This document shows, one piece after another, positions 55,314 to 62,791 of a stretch of 64,000 bases of DNA. Position 1 is the stretch's first letter; every line of letters starts with the position of its first letter. Where the stretch lies: positions 1-64,000 of the forward strand of contig JAFWXO010000005.1 in the NCBI GenBank assembly GCA_017545865.1. The letters are read 5' to 3'. Under the pieces are notes generated by a model, which saw only the letters and a program-made list of their open reading frames with translations, was not told the origin of the DNA and searched no databases. The position numbers and the translations under genes were made by a program. The DNA comes from Clostridia bacterium. GTDB taxonomy: Bacteria > Bacillota > Clostridia > Christensenellales > Borkfalkiaceae.

Positions 55314-55454
55314 ATGAACACTACCAACCTAGTTTTTTTAGGTCTTTTATTTTTACTTACCACTAATTCGACGATATCGTCAACCCAAGCGCTACTGCTT
55401 CTTACTCTCTTAACTACTACTTCTTGCGGTTGCAACTGTAATTCGTCGAATTAA
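55314..55454 (+). CDS. Tiny hydrophobic protein with C-terminal CGCNC motif
   Basis: A 46-residue frame with a good ribosome site (AAAGGAG, 6 nt before the ATG) and a clean TAA stop. It has two leucine-rich hydrophobic stretches separated by Ser/Thr residues, and ends in SCGCNCNSSN. It resembles the 54573 gene in being a short hydrophobic protein with clustered cysteines. It could be a small membrane or spore-envelope protein; no family is recognised. Confidence 0.6.
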   Translation: MNTTNLVFLGLLFLLTTNSTISSTQALLLLTLLTTTSCGCNCNSSN

Positions 55455-55458
55455 ATAC

Positions 55459-55487
55459 TTGCAAAACGAAAATCCATAGTGTATACT
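55459..55487 (+). promoter_or_regulatory. Sigma-A promoter of the amidohydrolase pair
   Basis: TTGCAA, 17-bp spacer, TATACT, with an AAAGGAG ribosome site downstream. It starts 5 nt after the stop codon of the 46-residue frame. Confidence 0.75.
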
Positions 55488-55507
55488 TTTAAAAAAGGAG
55501 TTGCGCT

Positions 55508-56296
55508 ATGGATTTTGAAATTATTGACTTTCACACTCACCCATATAAAAATGTGCTACAATGCACTTGTATTCATCAATCTGCAATCAAAATTTCCATT
55601 GATGAAACGTTAAAAGTTATGGATAATAGCGGTGTTTCACTCTTTTGCGGTTCGGTTATAACTCGCGAACTACCAAAAACCCCAGAAGAAGCGTGGGAAA
55701 TTTTAAAAGGTTATAATAAAGACGCTTTAATACTCGCAGATTATTATAAAGGAAGATATTTGCCCGGTATTCACGTTCACCCTTATTTTGCAAAAGAATC
55801 AATAAGCGAAATTGAAAAATACCAAAATCATGGCGTTAAAATTATCGGCGAACTCGTGCCGTGGAGATATTGTCATAATAATCTTTATTGCACGGGCGGT
55901 ATGGATGAAATACTTGATTTTGCTTCTTCTAAAAAGATGGTTTTAAGTATTCACCCAACCGCGCCTGACGATATGGACAAACTTTGTGAAAACCACCCCA
56001 ATTTAATTATCGTTGGCGCGCACCCAGGCGAAGGAGAACAGTTTGAACGCCACGTTTTAAGAGCGAAAAAATATAAAAATTATTACGTTGACTTATCGGG
56101 AAGCGGAATTCATCGCTACGGCGCAACTAAGCGTTTAATTGATGAAATAGGCGTTGATAAGGTGATTTTCGGCTCGGATTATGCTATTGCAAACCTTCAA
56201 ATGTACGTTGACGGCGTTTTAAACGATCACCTTTTAACAGCGGAAGAAAAACGCTTAATCTTTGCAGATAACGCAAAAAGGATACTTGATATTTGA
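55508..56296 (+). CDS. Amidohydrolase_2-family metal-dependent hydrolase (copy 1)
   Basis: A 262-residue TIM-barrel hydrolase with the metal site IIDFHTHPY at the N-terminus, LSIHPTAPDDMD near 150, VGAHPGEGEQFERHVLRA near 172 and VIFGSDYAIANLQMYVDG near 218. Related enzymes act as decarboxylases or hydrolases; the substrate is not known. An AAAGGAG site precedes the ATG. It is followed directly by a close homologue. Confidence 0.86.
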   Translation: MDFEIIDFHTHPYKNVLQCTCIHQSAIKISIDETLKVMDNSGVSLFCGSVITRELPKTPEEAWEILKGYNKDALILADYYKGRYLPGIHVHPYFAKESISEIEKYQNHGVKIIGELVPWRYCHNNLYCTGGMDEILDFASSKKMVLSIHPTAPDDMDKLCENHPNLIIVGAHPGEGEQFERHVLRAKKYKNYYVDLSGSGIHRYGATKRLIDEIGVDKVIFGSDYAIANLQMYVDGVLNDHLLTAEEKRLIFADNAKRILDI

Positions 56297-56298
56297 TT

Positions 56299-57084
56299 AT
56301 GGAATACGAAATTATTGACTTTCACACCCACCCATATTACGATGAAAACGATTGCATTTGCATCCACCCAACTTCTATTAAACGTTCGCCAAGCGAATTT
56401 TTAAGCGATATAAAAAGAGCGGGCGTTTCAAAATTTTGCGGTTCGGTTATAACCCTTAATAAAAAAGATGAAAATCAATCGTGGTGGGATATTATTAAAA
56501 AACTCAACGACGATGCTCTTGAACTTAAAAAACTCTACGGCAACGCTTTTATCCCCGGTTGCACTATTCACCCAGATTTCGTTGCGGAATCTAAAAGGGA
56601 AATCGATAGGTTTAAAGCAAACGGAATTAACCTTATAGGCGAACTCGTTTGGTATATTCAAGGCTATAATTCATACTGCTCGGAAAATATGAAGGAAATT
56701 TTAGATTACGCAAGCGAGCAAGATATGATTTTATCCGTTCACTTAACTAATAACGACGATATGGATTTGCTTTGTGAAAGCCACCCAAACTTAAAAATAG
56801 TTTGCGCTCACCCTTGCGAAGGGGAATTGTTTGAACGCCATATTTTAAGGGCTAAAAAGAATAAAAATTACTATCTTGACCTTTCGGGTGGCGGAATTTA
56901 CCGCTACGGTATGACGAGAAGGCTTATTGACGAGATAGGAATTGATAAAATTCTTTTCGGCTCGGACTACCCTATTTGCAATCTTCAAATGTACGTTGAC
57001 GGGGTTAGAAACGACCATCTTTTAAGTAACGAAGAAAAACGCTTAATCTTAGCCGAAAACGCTAAACGAATTTTAAAAATATAA
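56299..57084 (+). CDS. Amidohydrolase_2-family metal-dependent hydrolase (copy 2)
   Basis: A 261-residue paralogue of the preceding gene with the same length and block order (FHTHPYYDENDC, LSVHLTNNDDMD, VCAHPCEGELFERHILRA, ILFGSDYPICNLQMYVDG). The similarity runs end to end, so the pair arose by tandem duplication. All metal-site residues are kept, while the region around 120-130 and the loop SIHPT/SVHLT differ, which could change substrate. The ATG lies 2 nt past the first stop, without a clear ribosome site, so it is probably translated by coupling; an in-frame TTG is 6 nt upstream. Confidence 0.86.
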   Translation: MEYEIIDFHTHPYYDENDCICIHPTSIKRSPSEFLSDIKRAGVSKFCGSVITLNKKDENQSWWDIIKKLNDDALELKKLYGNAFIPGCTIHPDFVAESKREIDRFKANGINLIGELVWYIQGYNSYCSENMKEILDYASEQDMILSVHLTNNDDMDLLCESHPNLKIVCAHPCEGELFERHILRAKKNKNYYLDLSGGGIYRYGMTRRLIDEIGIDKILFGSDYPICNLQMYVDGVRNDHLLSNEEKRLILAENAKRILKI

Positions 57085-57089
57085 AATGA

Positions 57090-57116
57090 AAAAGACGCTT
57101 TGACGCGTCTTTTTTT
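57090..57116. terminator. Bidirectional terminator
   Basis: AGACGC and GCGTCT pair around a 6-nt loop, A run on the left, T run on the right. Shared by the amidohydrolase pair and the M16 peptidase gene. Confidence 0.88.
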
Positions 57117-58350
57117 ATTGCAATTTTTCAACGGTTTTACCAACAACCGCAGTTGCCATTTGATTTGTAGATAATAAATTAAACTCTTCGTTTACTTTGT
57201 CTACCGTAACGCTTTCGATTTGGGAAAGCCTTTGTTCAAAATCGTAAATTTCGCCAGTCTTTAAAAAGTGCGAAGCGTAAAATTGAGCAAGAGTTAAAGG
57301 CTTTTCTTGAGAATACACGGTTGACGCTTTAAGTTGAGTTTTAACCTTTTGAACTTCAGCGCCCGTTACGCCGTTTTTCTTAATATCTTCAATCAAAGTT
57401 AAGATTGCGTCGTAAGCGTTTTTATATTCGCTAGCGTTAACGCCAGCGTAAATATTTAAGTTGCCTGCCGTTTTATATCTTGAAGCGTAAGAGTAAACGG
57501 AATAAGCAAGCCCCATTTCTTCACGGATTTTTCTAAACAGTCTACTGCTCATACCACCGCCCAAAACTCCGCTTGCAATCTCAGAGATAACTCTATCTTT
57601 ATCCCCGTATGCGCGAGTTGGGAAAGCAAGGGATATATGCGCTTGCTCAATATCTTTATTTTTAACGAGTTTTTGGTTTAAGCAAATTGTATTATGCGCG
57701 GGTGTTTTCGCCTTATTGCTTGATTTTATTACGGGAAGAATATATTTTTGAACGAGTTCGTCAGCGCGCTCTAAGGTAACGTTACCCGCAAAAGATACAA
57801 CGACGTTTTCAGCAACGTAAAAGTCGCTAAGATAACTTAAAACATCGTTTTTAGTAAATGCCGAAACGTTCTCGGCAGGGCCTAAAATAGTTCTGCCGTA
57901 ACCGTCTTCCCCGTAAAACGCCTTTAACAAAAGGTCGTAACAAACGTCGTCTGGCGAGTCTTCGCTCATATTGATTTCTTCGATTATAACGGCCTTTTCC
58001 TTTTCCGCCTCTTCGTCAAGATAAAGGGAATTAAAAACCGACTCGGATAGAACGGAAAAAGTCTTTTCCAAACTATCAACTATCGTTTGAGCGTAAAAAC
58101 AAGTTGTTTCAACGGACGTGTAAGCGTTGAAATTCGCCCCGTTTGATTCCATAATATCCGAAATATCGTAAGACGAATAAGTTTTATTTCCTTTAAAGTT
58201 CATGTGTTCAATGTAGTGTGAAATGCCGTTTCTACTTGCCGTTTCGTTAACGCTACCCGTTCCAACCATTATTGAAAAGGAACAAGAAATTGCCCCGCCT
58301 TCGCACACTATTAAATTAAGCCCGTTATCGTAAATTTTTCTCTTTAACAT
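57115..58350 (-). CDS. M16-family zinc peptidase (YmxG/MlpA-like)
   Basis: A 411-residue insulinase-type peptidase. The inverted zinc motif is HYIEHMNFKG (HxxEH) near residue 41 with the distal glutamate in EEINMSEDSP near 118. The C-terminal half-domain contains SSRLFRKIREEMGLAYSVYS. The gene follows ylxY, exactly as mlpA (ymxG) does in Bacillus. The ATG at 58350 has AGGAGA and overlaps the ylxY stop by 7 nt. Confidence 0.93.
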   Translation of the reverse strand: MLKRKIYDNGLNLIVCEGGAISCSFSIMVGTGSVNETASRNGISHYIEHMNFKGNKTYSSYDISDIMESNGANFNAYTSVETTCFYAQTIVDSLEKTFSVLSESVFNSLYLDEEAEKEKAVIIEEINMSEDSPDDVCYDLLLKAFYGEDGYGRTILGPAENVSAFTKNDVLSYLSDFYVAENVVVSFAGNVTLERADELVQKYILPVIKSSNKAKTPAHNTICLNQKLVKNKDIEQAHISLAFPTRAYGDKDRVISEIASGVLGGGMSSRLFRKIREEMGLAYSVYSYASRYKTAGNLNIYAGVNASEYKNAYDAILTLIEDIKKNGVTGAEVQKVKTQLKASTVYSQEKPLTLAQFYASHFLKTGEIYDFEQRLSQIESVTVDKVNEEFNLLSTNQMATAVVGKTVEKLQ

Positions 58351-59054
58351 ATTTCTCCTAAGCACTCTGAAACGGTTAAAAGTTCTAAGTTTTTAGATTT
58401 AGCGTCTAATATAATTCTTTCAAGCGTTTCAAGAGTGTGTTTTTTTGGGTGCATAAGTATTATGTCGCCACTTACTAAGTTTTTGGTTGCGCGATTGAAA
58501 ATAACTTCTTTATCGCTATCGCGCCTGTCAATCGTGTCTTTCGTCCACATAATTGTTTGCATACCGAGTTTTTCGGCTACTTTTAAGGTGTTTTTACCAT
58601 ACGAGCCAGACGGCGGAGCAAACAGTTTAACTCTATAACCAGTTAGCGAATATATAATTTTATTGCAATCGTTTATTTCATTATAGTTTTGGCTTTCGCT
58701 AAGCGTTTTATGGTCTTTGTGAAAATAACCGTGATTGCCAAGTTCAAACCCACTCTCTATTATGAGTTTTAAAACTTCTTGATTATCGTCCGCCCAGCAT
58801 CCTCCAACGAAAAAGGTGGCTTTTGCTCCGTTTTTAACTAAAACGTTTATCATTTCGGTAACGATTTCACTATTTTCATAAACGTTTATGGTTAGGGCTA
58901 CTCCGCCACTATTTTTATCGCCACCGTATCTTACTTGATAACCGCCCTCGCCTGAAATGGTAACGCTTTTTTCGGGCGCAAAACCGATAAGCGCAATAAC
59001 GCTGACTACGACTACTAATATTAAGTTTGAAATTACCTTTGCTTTTTTATTCAA
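58344..59054 (-). CDS. ylxY: YlxY-like polysaccharide-deacetylase-family sporulation protein (TTG start)
   Basis: A 236-residue secreted or membrane-anchored protein with one N-terminal membrane segment and a NodB fold. The fold motifs LGNHGYFHKDHKTL, LFAPPSGSYGKNTL and IMWTKDTIDR are present, but the catalytic TFDDG is replaced by LTINVYEN, so both aspartates are gone, as in several YlxY-type proteins. Deacetylase activity is therefore doubtful. The start is TTG at 59054, with GGAGAG 7 nt upstream; this site is inside the terminator stem of the preceding gene. The downstream M16 peptidase gene supports the YlxY call. Confidence 0.85.
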   Translation of the reverse strand: MNKKAKVISNLILVVVVSVIALIGFAPEKSVTISGEGGYQVRYGGDKNSGGVALTINVYENSEIVTEMINVLVKNGAKATFFVGGCWADDNQEVLKLIIESGFELGNHGYFHKDHKTLSESQNYNEINDCNKIIYSLTGYRVKLFAPPSGSYGKNTLKVAEKLGMQTIMWTKDTIDRRDSDKEVIFNRATKNLVSGDIILMHPKKHTLETLERIILDAKSKNLELLTVSECLGEIC

Positions 59055-59057
59055 AAT

Positions 59058-59094
59058 AAAACTCTCCGAATTATTGTATTCGGAAAAGTTTTTT
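59058..59094 (-). terminator. Terminator of the YcxB-like gene, overlapping the ylxY ribosome site
   Basis: On the minus strand a stem of AACT plus TCCGAAT (one bulge, one G-U) pairs 59094-59078 with 59071-59058 around a 6-nt loop, followed by TTTTATTTT. The ylxY ribosome site GGAGAG (59067-59062) is in the 3' arm. Confidence 0.72.
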
Positions 59095-59098
59095 ATTA

Positions 59099-59623
59099 TT
59101 ACTTGCCTACTTTTACGTTTAATTTAGTAAATATGCGAACAAGTTCTTCGCGCGTGCCTTGAACGATTTCCTCGTTGAAGATATAATACATATCCGAGCC
59201 TATGTAAATTGCAACGCCCTTTGCGTTTAATCTTACTTTAGAAACGTTTCTAAGTAGCACCGTTTCTTCCGTGGTTTCACCGCATTGAGAAGTTGTTATC
59301 TCCATCCTTTTTTCTCTAAAAGTTATATCGATAACGAGTTCGCCCTTATCAAGTTGCATCGCCTTAACCGTGTCTTTATGGTTTTTAGTTTGCGCGCGCA
59401 AAGTTGAAATTATAGGATACCCAGATCCAAGCGTTACTATTCCACCCAAAACAACTGAAATCCAGTTAATATCCGCTTGTTTAAGAGCAAAAACCGTGAT
59501 AAGTATACCCGAAATTAAAAAGAGCGCCGAAAGGAATATTGCCGTTGCAAAAGCCTTTTTCATAAAGGTTTTGCTCATTTGATTGATTTTTTGTGTGTCG
59601 TATTTACTAATTGCTCTAACCAT
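59099..59623 (-). CDS. YcxB-like membrane protein
   Basis: A 174-residue protein with two membrane segments (about 27-50 and 55-75) and a C-terminal beta-rich domain (about 90-170) containing EETVLLRNVSKVRLNAKGVA and YIGSDMYYIFNEE, resembling the YcxB C-terminal PH-like fold. Function is unknown. AAGGA is the ribosome site; it follows mtnN by one base. Confidence 0.7.
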   Translation of the reverse strand: MVRAISKYDTQKINQMSKTFMKKAFATAIFLSALFLISGILITVFALKQADINWISVVLGGIVTLGSGYPIISTLRAQTKNHKDTVKAMQLDKGELVIDITFREKRMEITTSQCGETTEETVLLRNVSKVRLNAKGVAIYIGSDMYYIFNEEIVQGTREELVRIFTKLNVKVGK

Positions 59624-59624
59624 A

Positions 59625-60317
59625 TTAAAATTCCTTAATAATTTCCTTTAAAGCGCTAATGTATTGCTCGCTAGCGGAACGCACCATAGCGTTAAATTCT
59701 TCAGCGCCACCTTCTCCATCGGAAACGGCTTTAATCGCTACAAAAGGTATGCCGTAACCCTTTGCGGTAAGAAGAACGCCTGCGCTTTCCATATCGCAAA
59801 CTTTTGCGCCAAAATCGGCATATAGCCTTTCTTTTATCGATTTTTCACTAACGAACTTATCGGCGGAAGCGCATATAACGACTTCGCTTTTTACCATTAC
59901 TTTTTTGCAAAGTTCAATGAGTTCTTCATCGGTTTTTAAAACAACCGACTCTTCGTTTGGATACTGCCCAACGGCAACGTTATCAATGCCAGATAAGTCA
60001 AAATCGTAATGAACGATTCCACCGACGATAACGGTATCTAAAACGCCAACTTCTTTTGTTAAACTACCGCAAACGCCAAAGTTTAAAATGAGTTCAACCC
60101 CATATTCGCTAATGAGCATTTGCGTTGCAGAAGACGCAAAAATTTCGCCTATACCGCTTCTAACGAGATAAACTTTTTTGCCGTAAAGTTCATAGCCAAA
60201 CACTAAGAACGGGCCTTTTTTTTCTTGTAAAAAACATTTGCCTGCCGTTGCCATAAAAGGAGTGATTTCCTTATCCATAGCAACGACCATACCTATAACG
60301 TTAACCTTTTTTCTCAT
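59625..60317 (-). CDS. mtnN: 5'-methylthioadenosine/S-adenosylhomocysteine nucleosidase
   Basis: A 230-residue nucleosidase that hydrolyses methylthioadenosine and SAH in methionine salvage. Active-site residues are Glu in AMDKEITPF near 18, the segment ILNFGVCGSL near 80 and CDMESAGVLLTAKGYGIPFV with the catalytic AIKAVSDGEGG near 198. It overlaps rho by 4 nt. Confidence 0.94.
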   Translation of the reverse strand: MRKKVNVIGMVVAMDKEITPFMATAGKCFLQEKKGPFLVFGYELYGKKVYLVRSGIGEIFASSATQMLISEYGVELILNFGVCGSLTKEVGVLDTVIVGGIVHYDFDLSGIDNVAVGQYPNEESVVLKTDEELIELCKKVMVKSEVVICASADKFVSEKSIKERLYADFGAKVCDMESAGVLLTAKGYGIPFVAIKAVSDGEGGAEEFNAMVRSASEQYISALKEIIKEF

Positions 60318-61702
60318 AAATCTTTACCGTAATTTTCTATAAATTTAGCGTTTGAATGGTATTTTGCCATTTCATTTAAAATATCGCGTTCGGCAAGTTT
60401 TTTACCAAAAGCCTTTCTTCTTATGGAATTTGCAACCGAAATTTCACTTTCGCTAAGCAAAAGTTCATCTTTTCTCGTTCCCGAACGATAAAGTTCGATT
60501 GCGGGGAAAATTCTCATTTCGGAAAGTTCTCTTGAAAGGTATAATTCTAAATTGCCAGTGCCTTTAAATTCTTCGTAAATAACGTCGTCCATCTTAGAGC
60601 CCGTTTCAACGAGAGCCGTTGCAATAACGGTTAAACTACCTTGCCCGTCAACGTTTCTTGCCGAGCCAAACAAAGATTTTGGTTCTTGAAAAGCAACGGG
60701 ATCAATACCGCCCGTGAGCGTTTTTCCGCTTGACGGCATAGTTTCGTTGCAAGCCCTAACGAGCCTCGTTATAGAATCGAAGAGTACAACAACGTCTTTC
60801 CCAAGTTCAACGAGCCTTTTTGCCTTTTCAATAGCAATCTTTGAAATTCTAACGTGGTTTTTAGCCTTATCGTCAAAAGTGGAATAAACTATATCGCAGT
60901 TAACCGAACGCTTAAAGTCGGTTACTTCTTCGGGGCGTTCGCCAATCAAAACGACTAAAACGTAAACGTCCTTATGATTTTTGATTATTGATGACGCTAT
61001 CTTTTTAATAAGAGTGGTCTTCCCCGCTTTTGGCGAAGAAACGATTAACCCGCGTTGACCTTTACCTATCGGGCACAATAAATCAATAACTCTAAGCGAC
61101 AAGTCCCCGTCACTTTCCAAAGTTATTCTCTCGTTTGGAAATATCGGCTCTAAAGAGTTAAAATCTCTGCGAATTTCGCTTGTGAACTCTTTGCCGTTTA
61201 ACTTATCGATACGGCTAAGGGTTGGCGCGCCAACTTCTCTTGACTTGGTTGCAACGCCTTCAATATAATCTCCACACCTAAGAGCGAAATTTCTAACGGC
61301 GTTTGCGGAAACGTGCACGTCACTTTCAGGGCTGATTTTAAAATTGCTTCCACGCAAAAAGCCGTGCTCATTAAGTTCTGACTTTTCAAACGTTCCCGAA
61401 ACTTTAAAAGAATCGCCAAAGTAACTTTGAACGTAATCGTCGCCGTTGGGTTTATTTTCAAACTTAACGTCGTCAAACTCGTCTTCTATATACTCGATAG
61501 CCTCAAACTCTTTAAACTTCTCGCGATTGCTCTTTCTTCCCTTTACTTTTGCTTCGGGAATTTTGCCCGCTTGAATTTCTAAAATTTCATTGATGAGCGT
61601 TTGCTTGTTCTTATCGCTCGGAACACCGCCCATATCTTGAAGTATAATTCTTAAATCGCGAATATTATAACCTTTATCTAAATTTTCTCTCGTATATTTC
61701 AT
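60314..61702 (-). CDS. rho: Transcription termination factor Rho
   Basis: A 462-residue hexameric RNA helicase. The Rho N-domain (about 8-50) precedes an acidic insert (EAIEYIEDEFDD) and the RNA-binding cold-shock domain (HGFLRGSNFKISPESDVHVS). The ATPase has Walker A SSPKAGKTTLIKK, Walker B VVVLFDSITRL, the R loop and Q loop (GSARNVDGQGSLTVIATALV) and the arginine finger. It is downstream of a UPF0173 hydrolase by 4 nt. Confidence 0.96.
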   Translation of the reverse strand: MKYTRENLDKGYNIRDLRIILQDMGGVPSDKNKQTLINEILEIQAGKIPEAKVKGRKSNREKFKEFEAIEYIEDEFDDVKFENKPNGDDYVQSYFGDSFKVSGTFEKSELNEHGFLRGSNFKISPESDVHVSANAVRNFALRCGDYIEGVATKSREVGAPTLSRIDKLNGKEFTSEIRRDFNSLEPIFPNERITLESDGDLSLRVIDLLCPIGKGQRGLIVSSPKAGKTTLIKKIASSIIKNHKDVYVLVVLIGERPEEVTDFKRSVNCDIVYSTFDDKAKNHVRISKIAIEKAKRLVELGKDVVVLFDSITRLVRACNETMPSSGKTLTGGIDPVAFQEPKSLFGSARNVDGQGSLTVIATALVETGSKMDDVIYEEFKGTGNLELYLSRELSEMRIFPAIELYRSGTRKDELLLSESEISVANSIRRKAFGKKLAERDILNEMAKYHSNAKFIENYGKDL

Positions 61703-61706
61703 ACCG

Positions 61707-62306
61707 TTACTCTCCTTGTTTAGAAGTTAAGTATATAACGCCCGTTTGACCGTTAAATTCAAACGGCGATTTCTCCATTTTAAAACTTTCAAACTCGTTT
61801 AAAAAGGGTTCAACCCTATCAATATCAACCGTTGAGTTTAATATGTGATAATGCATAGGAATAACCGCTTTTGGCTTTATATTTTTAACGTAATAGCAAG
61901 CGCCTTTATAGTCGATAGTATACGTTCCGCCAACTGGAATAAGCAATAAATCAACACCGCTTAACTTTTTTGCAAGTTTGCTATTATCGTACTCACCAAG
62001 ATCGCCTAAAAACGCTACCTTAAACCCGTCAAGCTCGAAAAGCAAAACGGAGTTTTTTCCACGCAAAGTTCCACCCTTTTCATCGTGAAATGTATCAATT
62101 ATAGTAAACGGGTAGCCGTTTTTAATACGTTTTGCCCCTTTTACAAGGGAAAAATTTGAGTGGTCGTAGTGGGAGTGAGAACAAAAAACGTAGTCGCTTT
62201 CCGTTTCAAACTCTTTAAGCCCAACGTTTGAAAAAGGATCTAACGTTATGGAATACTCCGCCCCTTCTATTAAAAAATGCGAGTGGCCAAAATAAGTTAT
62301 TTTCAT
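61707..62306 (-). CDS. UPF0173/UlaG-type metallo-beta-lactamase-fold hydrolase
   Basis: A 199-residue metal-dependent hydrolase with the MBL motif CSHSHYDHSN near residue 43, FLGDLGEYDN near 96 and IPMHYHIL near 148. The N-terminal ITYFGHSHFLIEG is typical of the UPF0173 group. The substrate is unknown. The start overlaps the preceding DUF1934-like gene by 4 nt. Confidence 0.9.
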   Translation of the reverse strand: MKITYFGHSHFLIEGAEYSITLDPFSNVGLKEFETESDYVFCSHSHYDHSNFSLVKGAKRIKNGYPFTIIDTFHDEKGGTLRGKNSVLLFELDGFKVAFLGDLGEYDNSKLAKKLSGVDLLLIPVGGTYTIDYKGACYYVKNIKPKAVIPMHYHILNSTVDIDRVEPFLNEFESFKMEKSPFEFNGQTGVIYLTSKQGE

Positions 62307-62692
62307 AAAAGTTCCACCTTTAAAGAAAGTTTGCTTTTTGATAAATTACCGCCTGCATCCAAAGTGTAAACGGCGTTTATATAAATTTGATTTTCGCTTG
62401 TTAAAACGGTTAAATCTTCGCAACTAACTTTGCAGTGAATAGGCGCGCCGAAAGTTTCAAGCATAAAGAAAAAATCTTCCCCTTTTTTAAGGGTGAAAGT
62501 ATAAGAAATTTCGCCTTTCGTTGCAATGGTTACCTTGCCTTTAAAAACTGAAAAAACATAAGATAAACCGCTTTCTTGCAAACTAAAACCAACGCGGTAT
62601 TGATTACCACGCTTTTCAATATTACCTTGTGAATTAAAATTTGAAAACTGCCCGTCTAAATTGACGGAAAAAAACACGTTACAAACGCTCAT
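62303..62692 (-). CDS. DUF1934 (YwiB)-like protein
   Basis: A 129-residue beta-rich protein whose spacing of strands (QYRVGFSLQESGLSYVFSVFKGKVTIATKG, here 8 strands) and ending YTLDAGGNLSKSKLSLKVEL resemble the calycin-like DUF1934 family. The similarity is by pattern, so the call is moderate. No ribosome site is obvious before the ATG. It is the first gene of a run with the hydrolase, rho and mtnN. Confidence 0.55.
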   Translation of the reverse strand: MSVCNVFFSVNLDGQFSNFNSQGNIEKRGNQYRVGFSLQESGLSYVFSVFKGKVTIATKGEISYTFTLKKGEDFFFMLETFGAPIHCKVSCEDLTVLTSENQIYINAVYTLDAGGNLSKSKLSLKVELL

Positions 62693-62730
62693 AAAAAAAT
62701 AAAAAAACGGAAAATTCCAAAAAAAATAAA

Positions 62731-62757
62731 AGATGTTAAGATAATTTTAACACCTTT
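62731..62757 (-). terminator. Terminator of the COG2509 flavoprotein gene
   Basis: GGTGTTAA and TTAACATC pair (one G-U) around a short loop, followed by TTTTATTTTTTTT on the minus strand. Confidence 0.75.
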
Positions 62758-62791
62758 TTATAATTTTGTAAAGTTAATTTTTTAATTTCGT

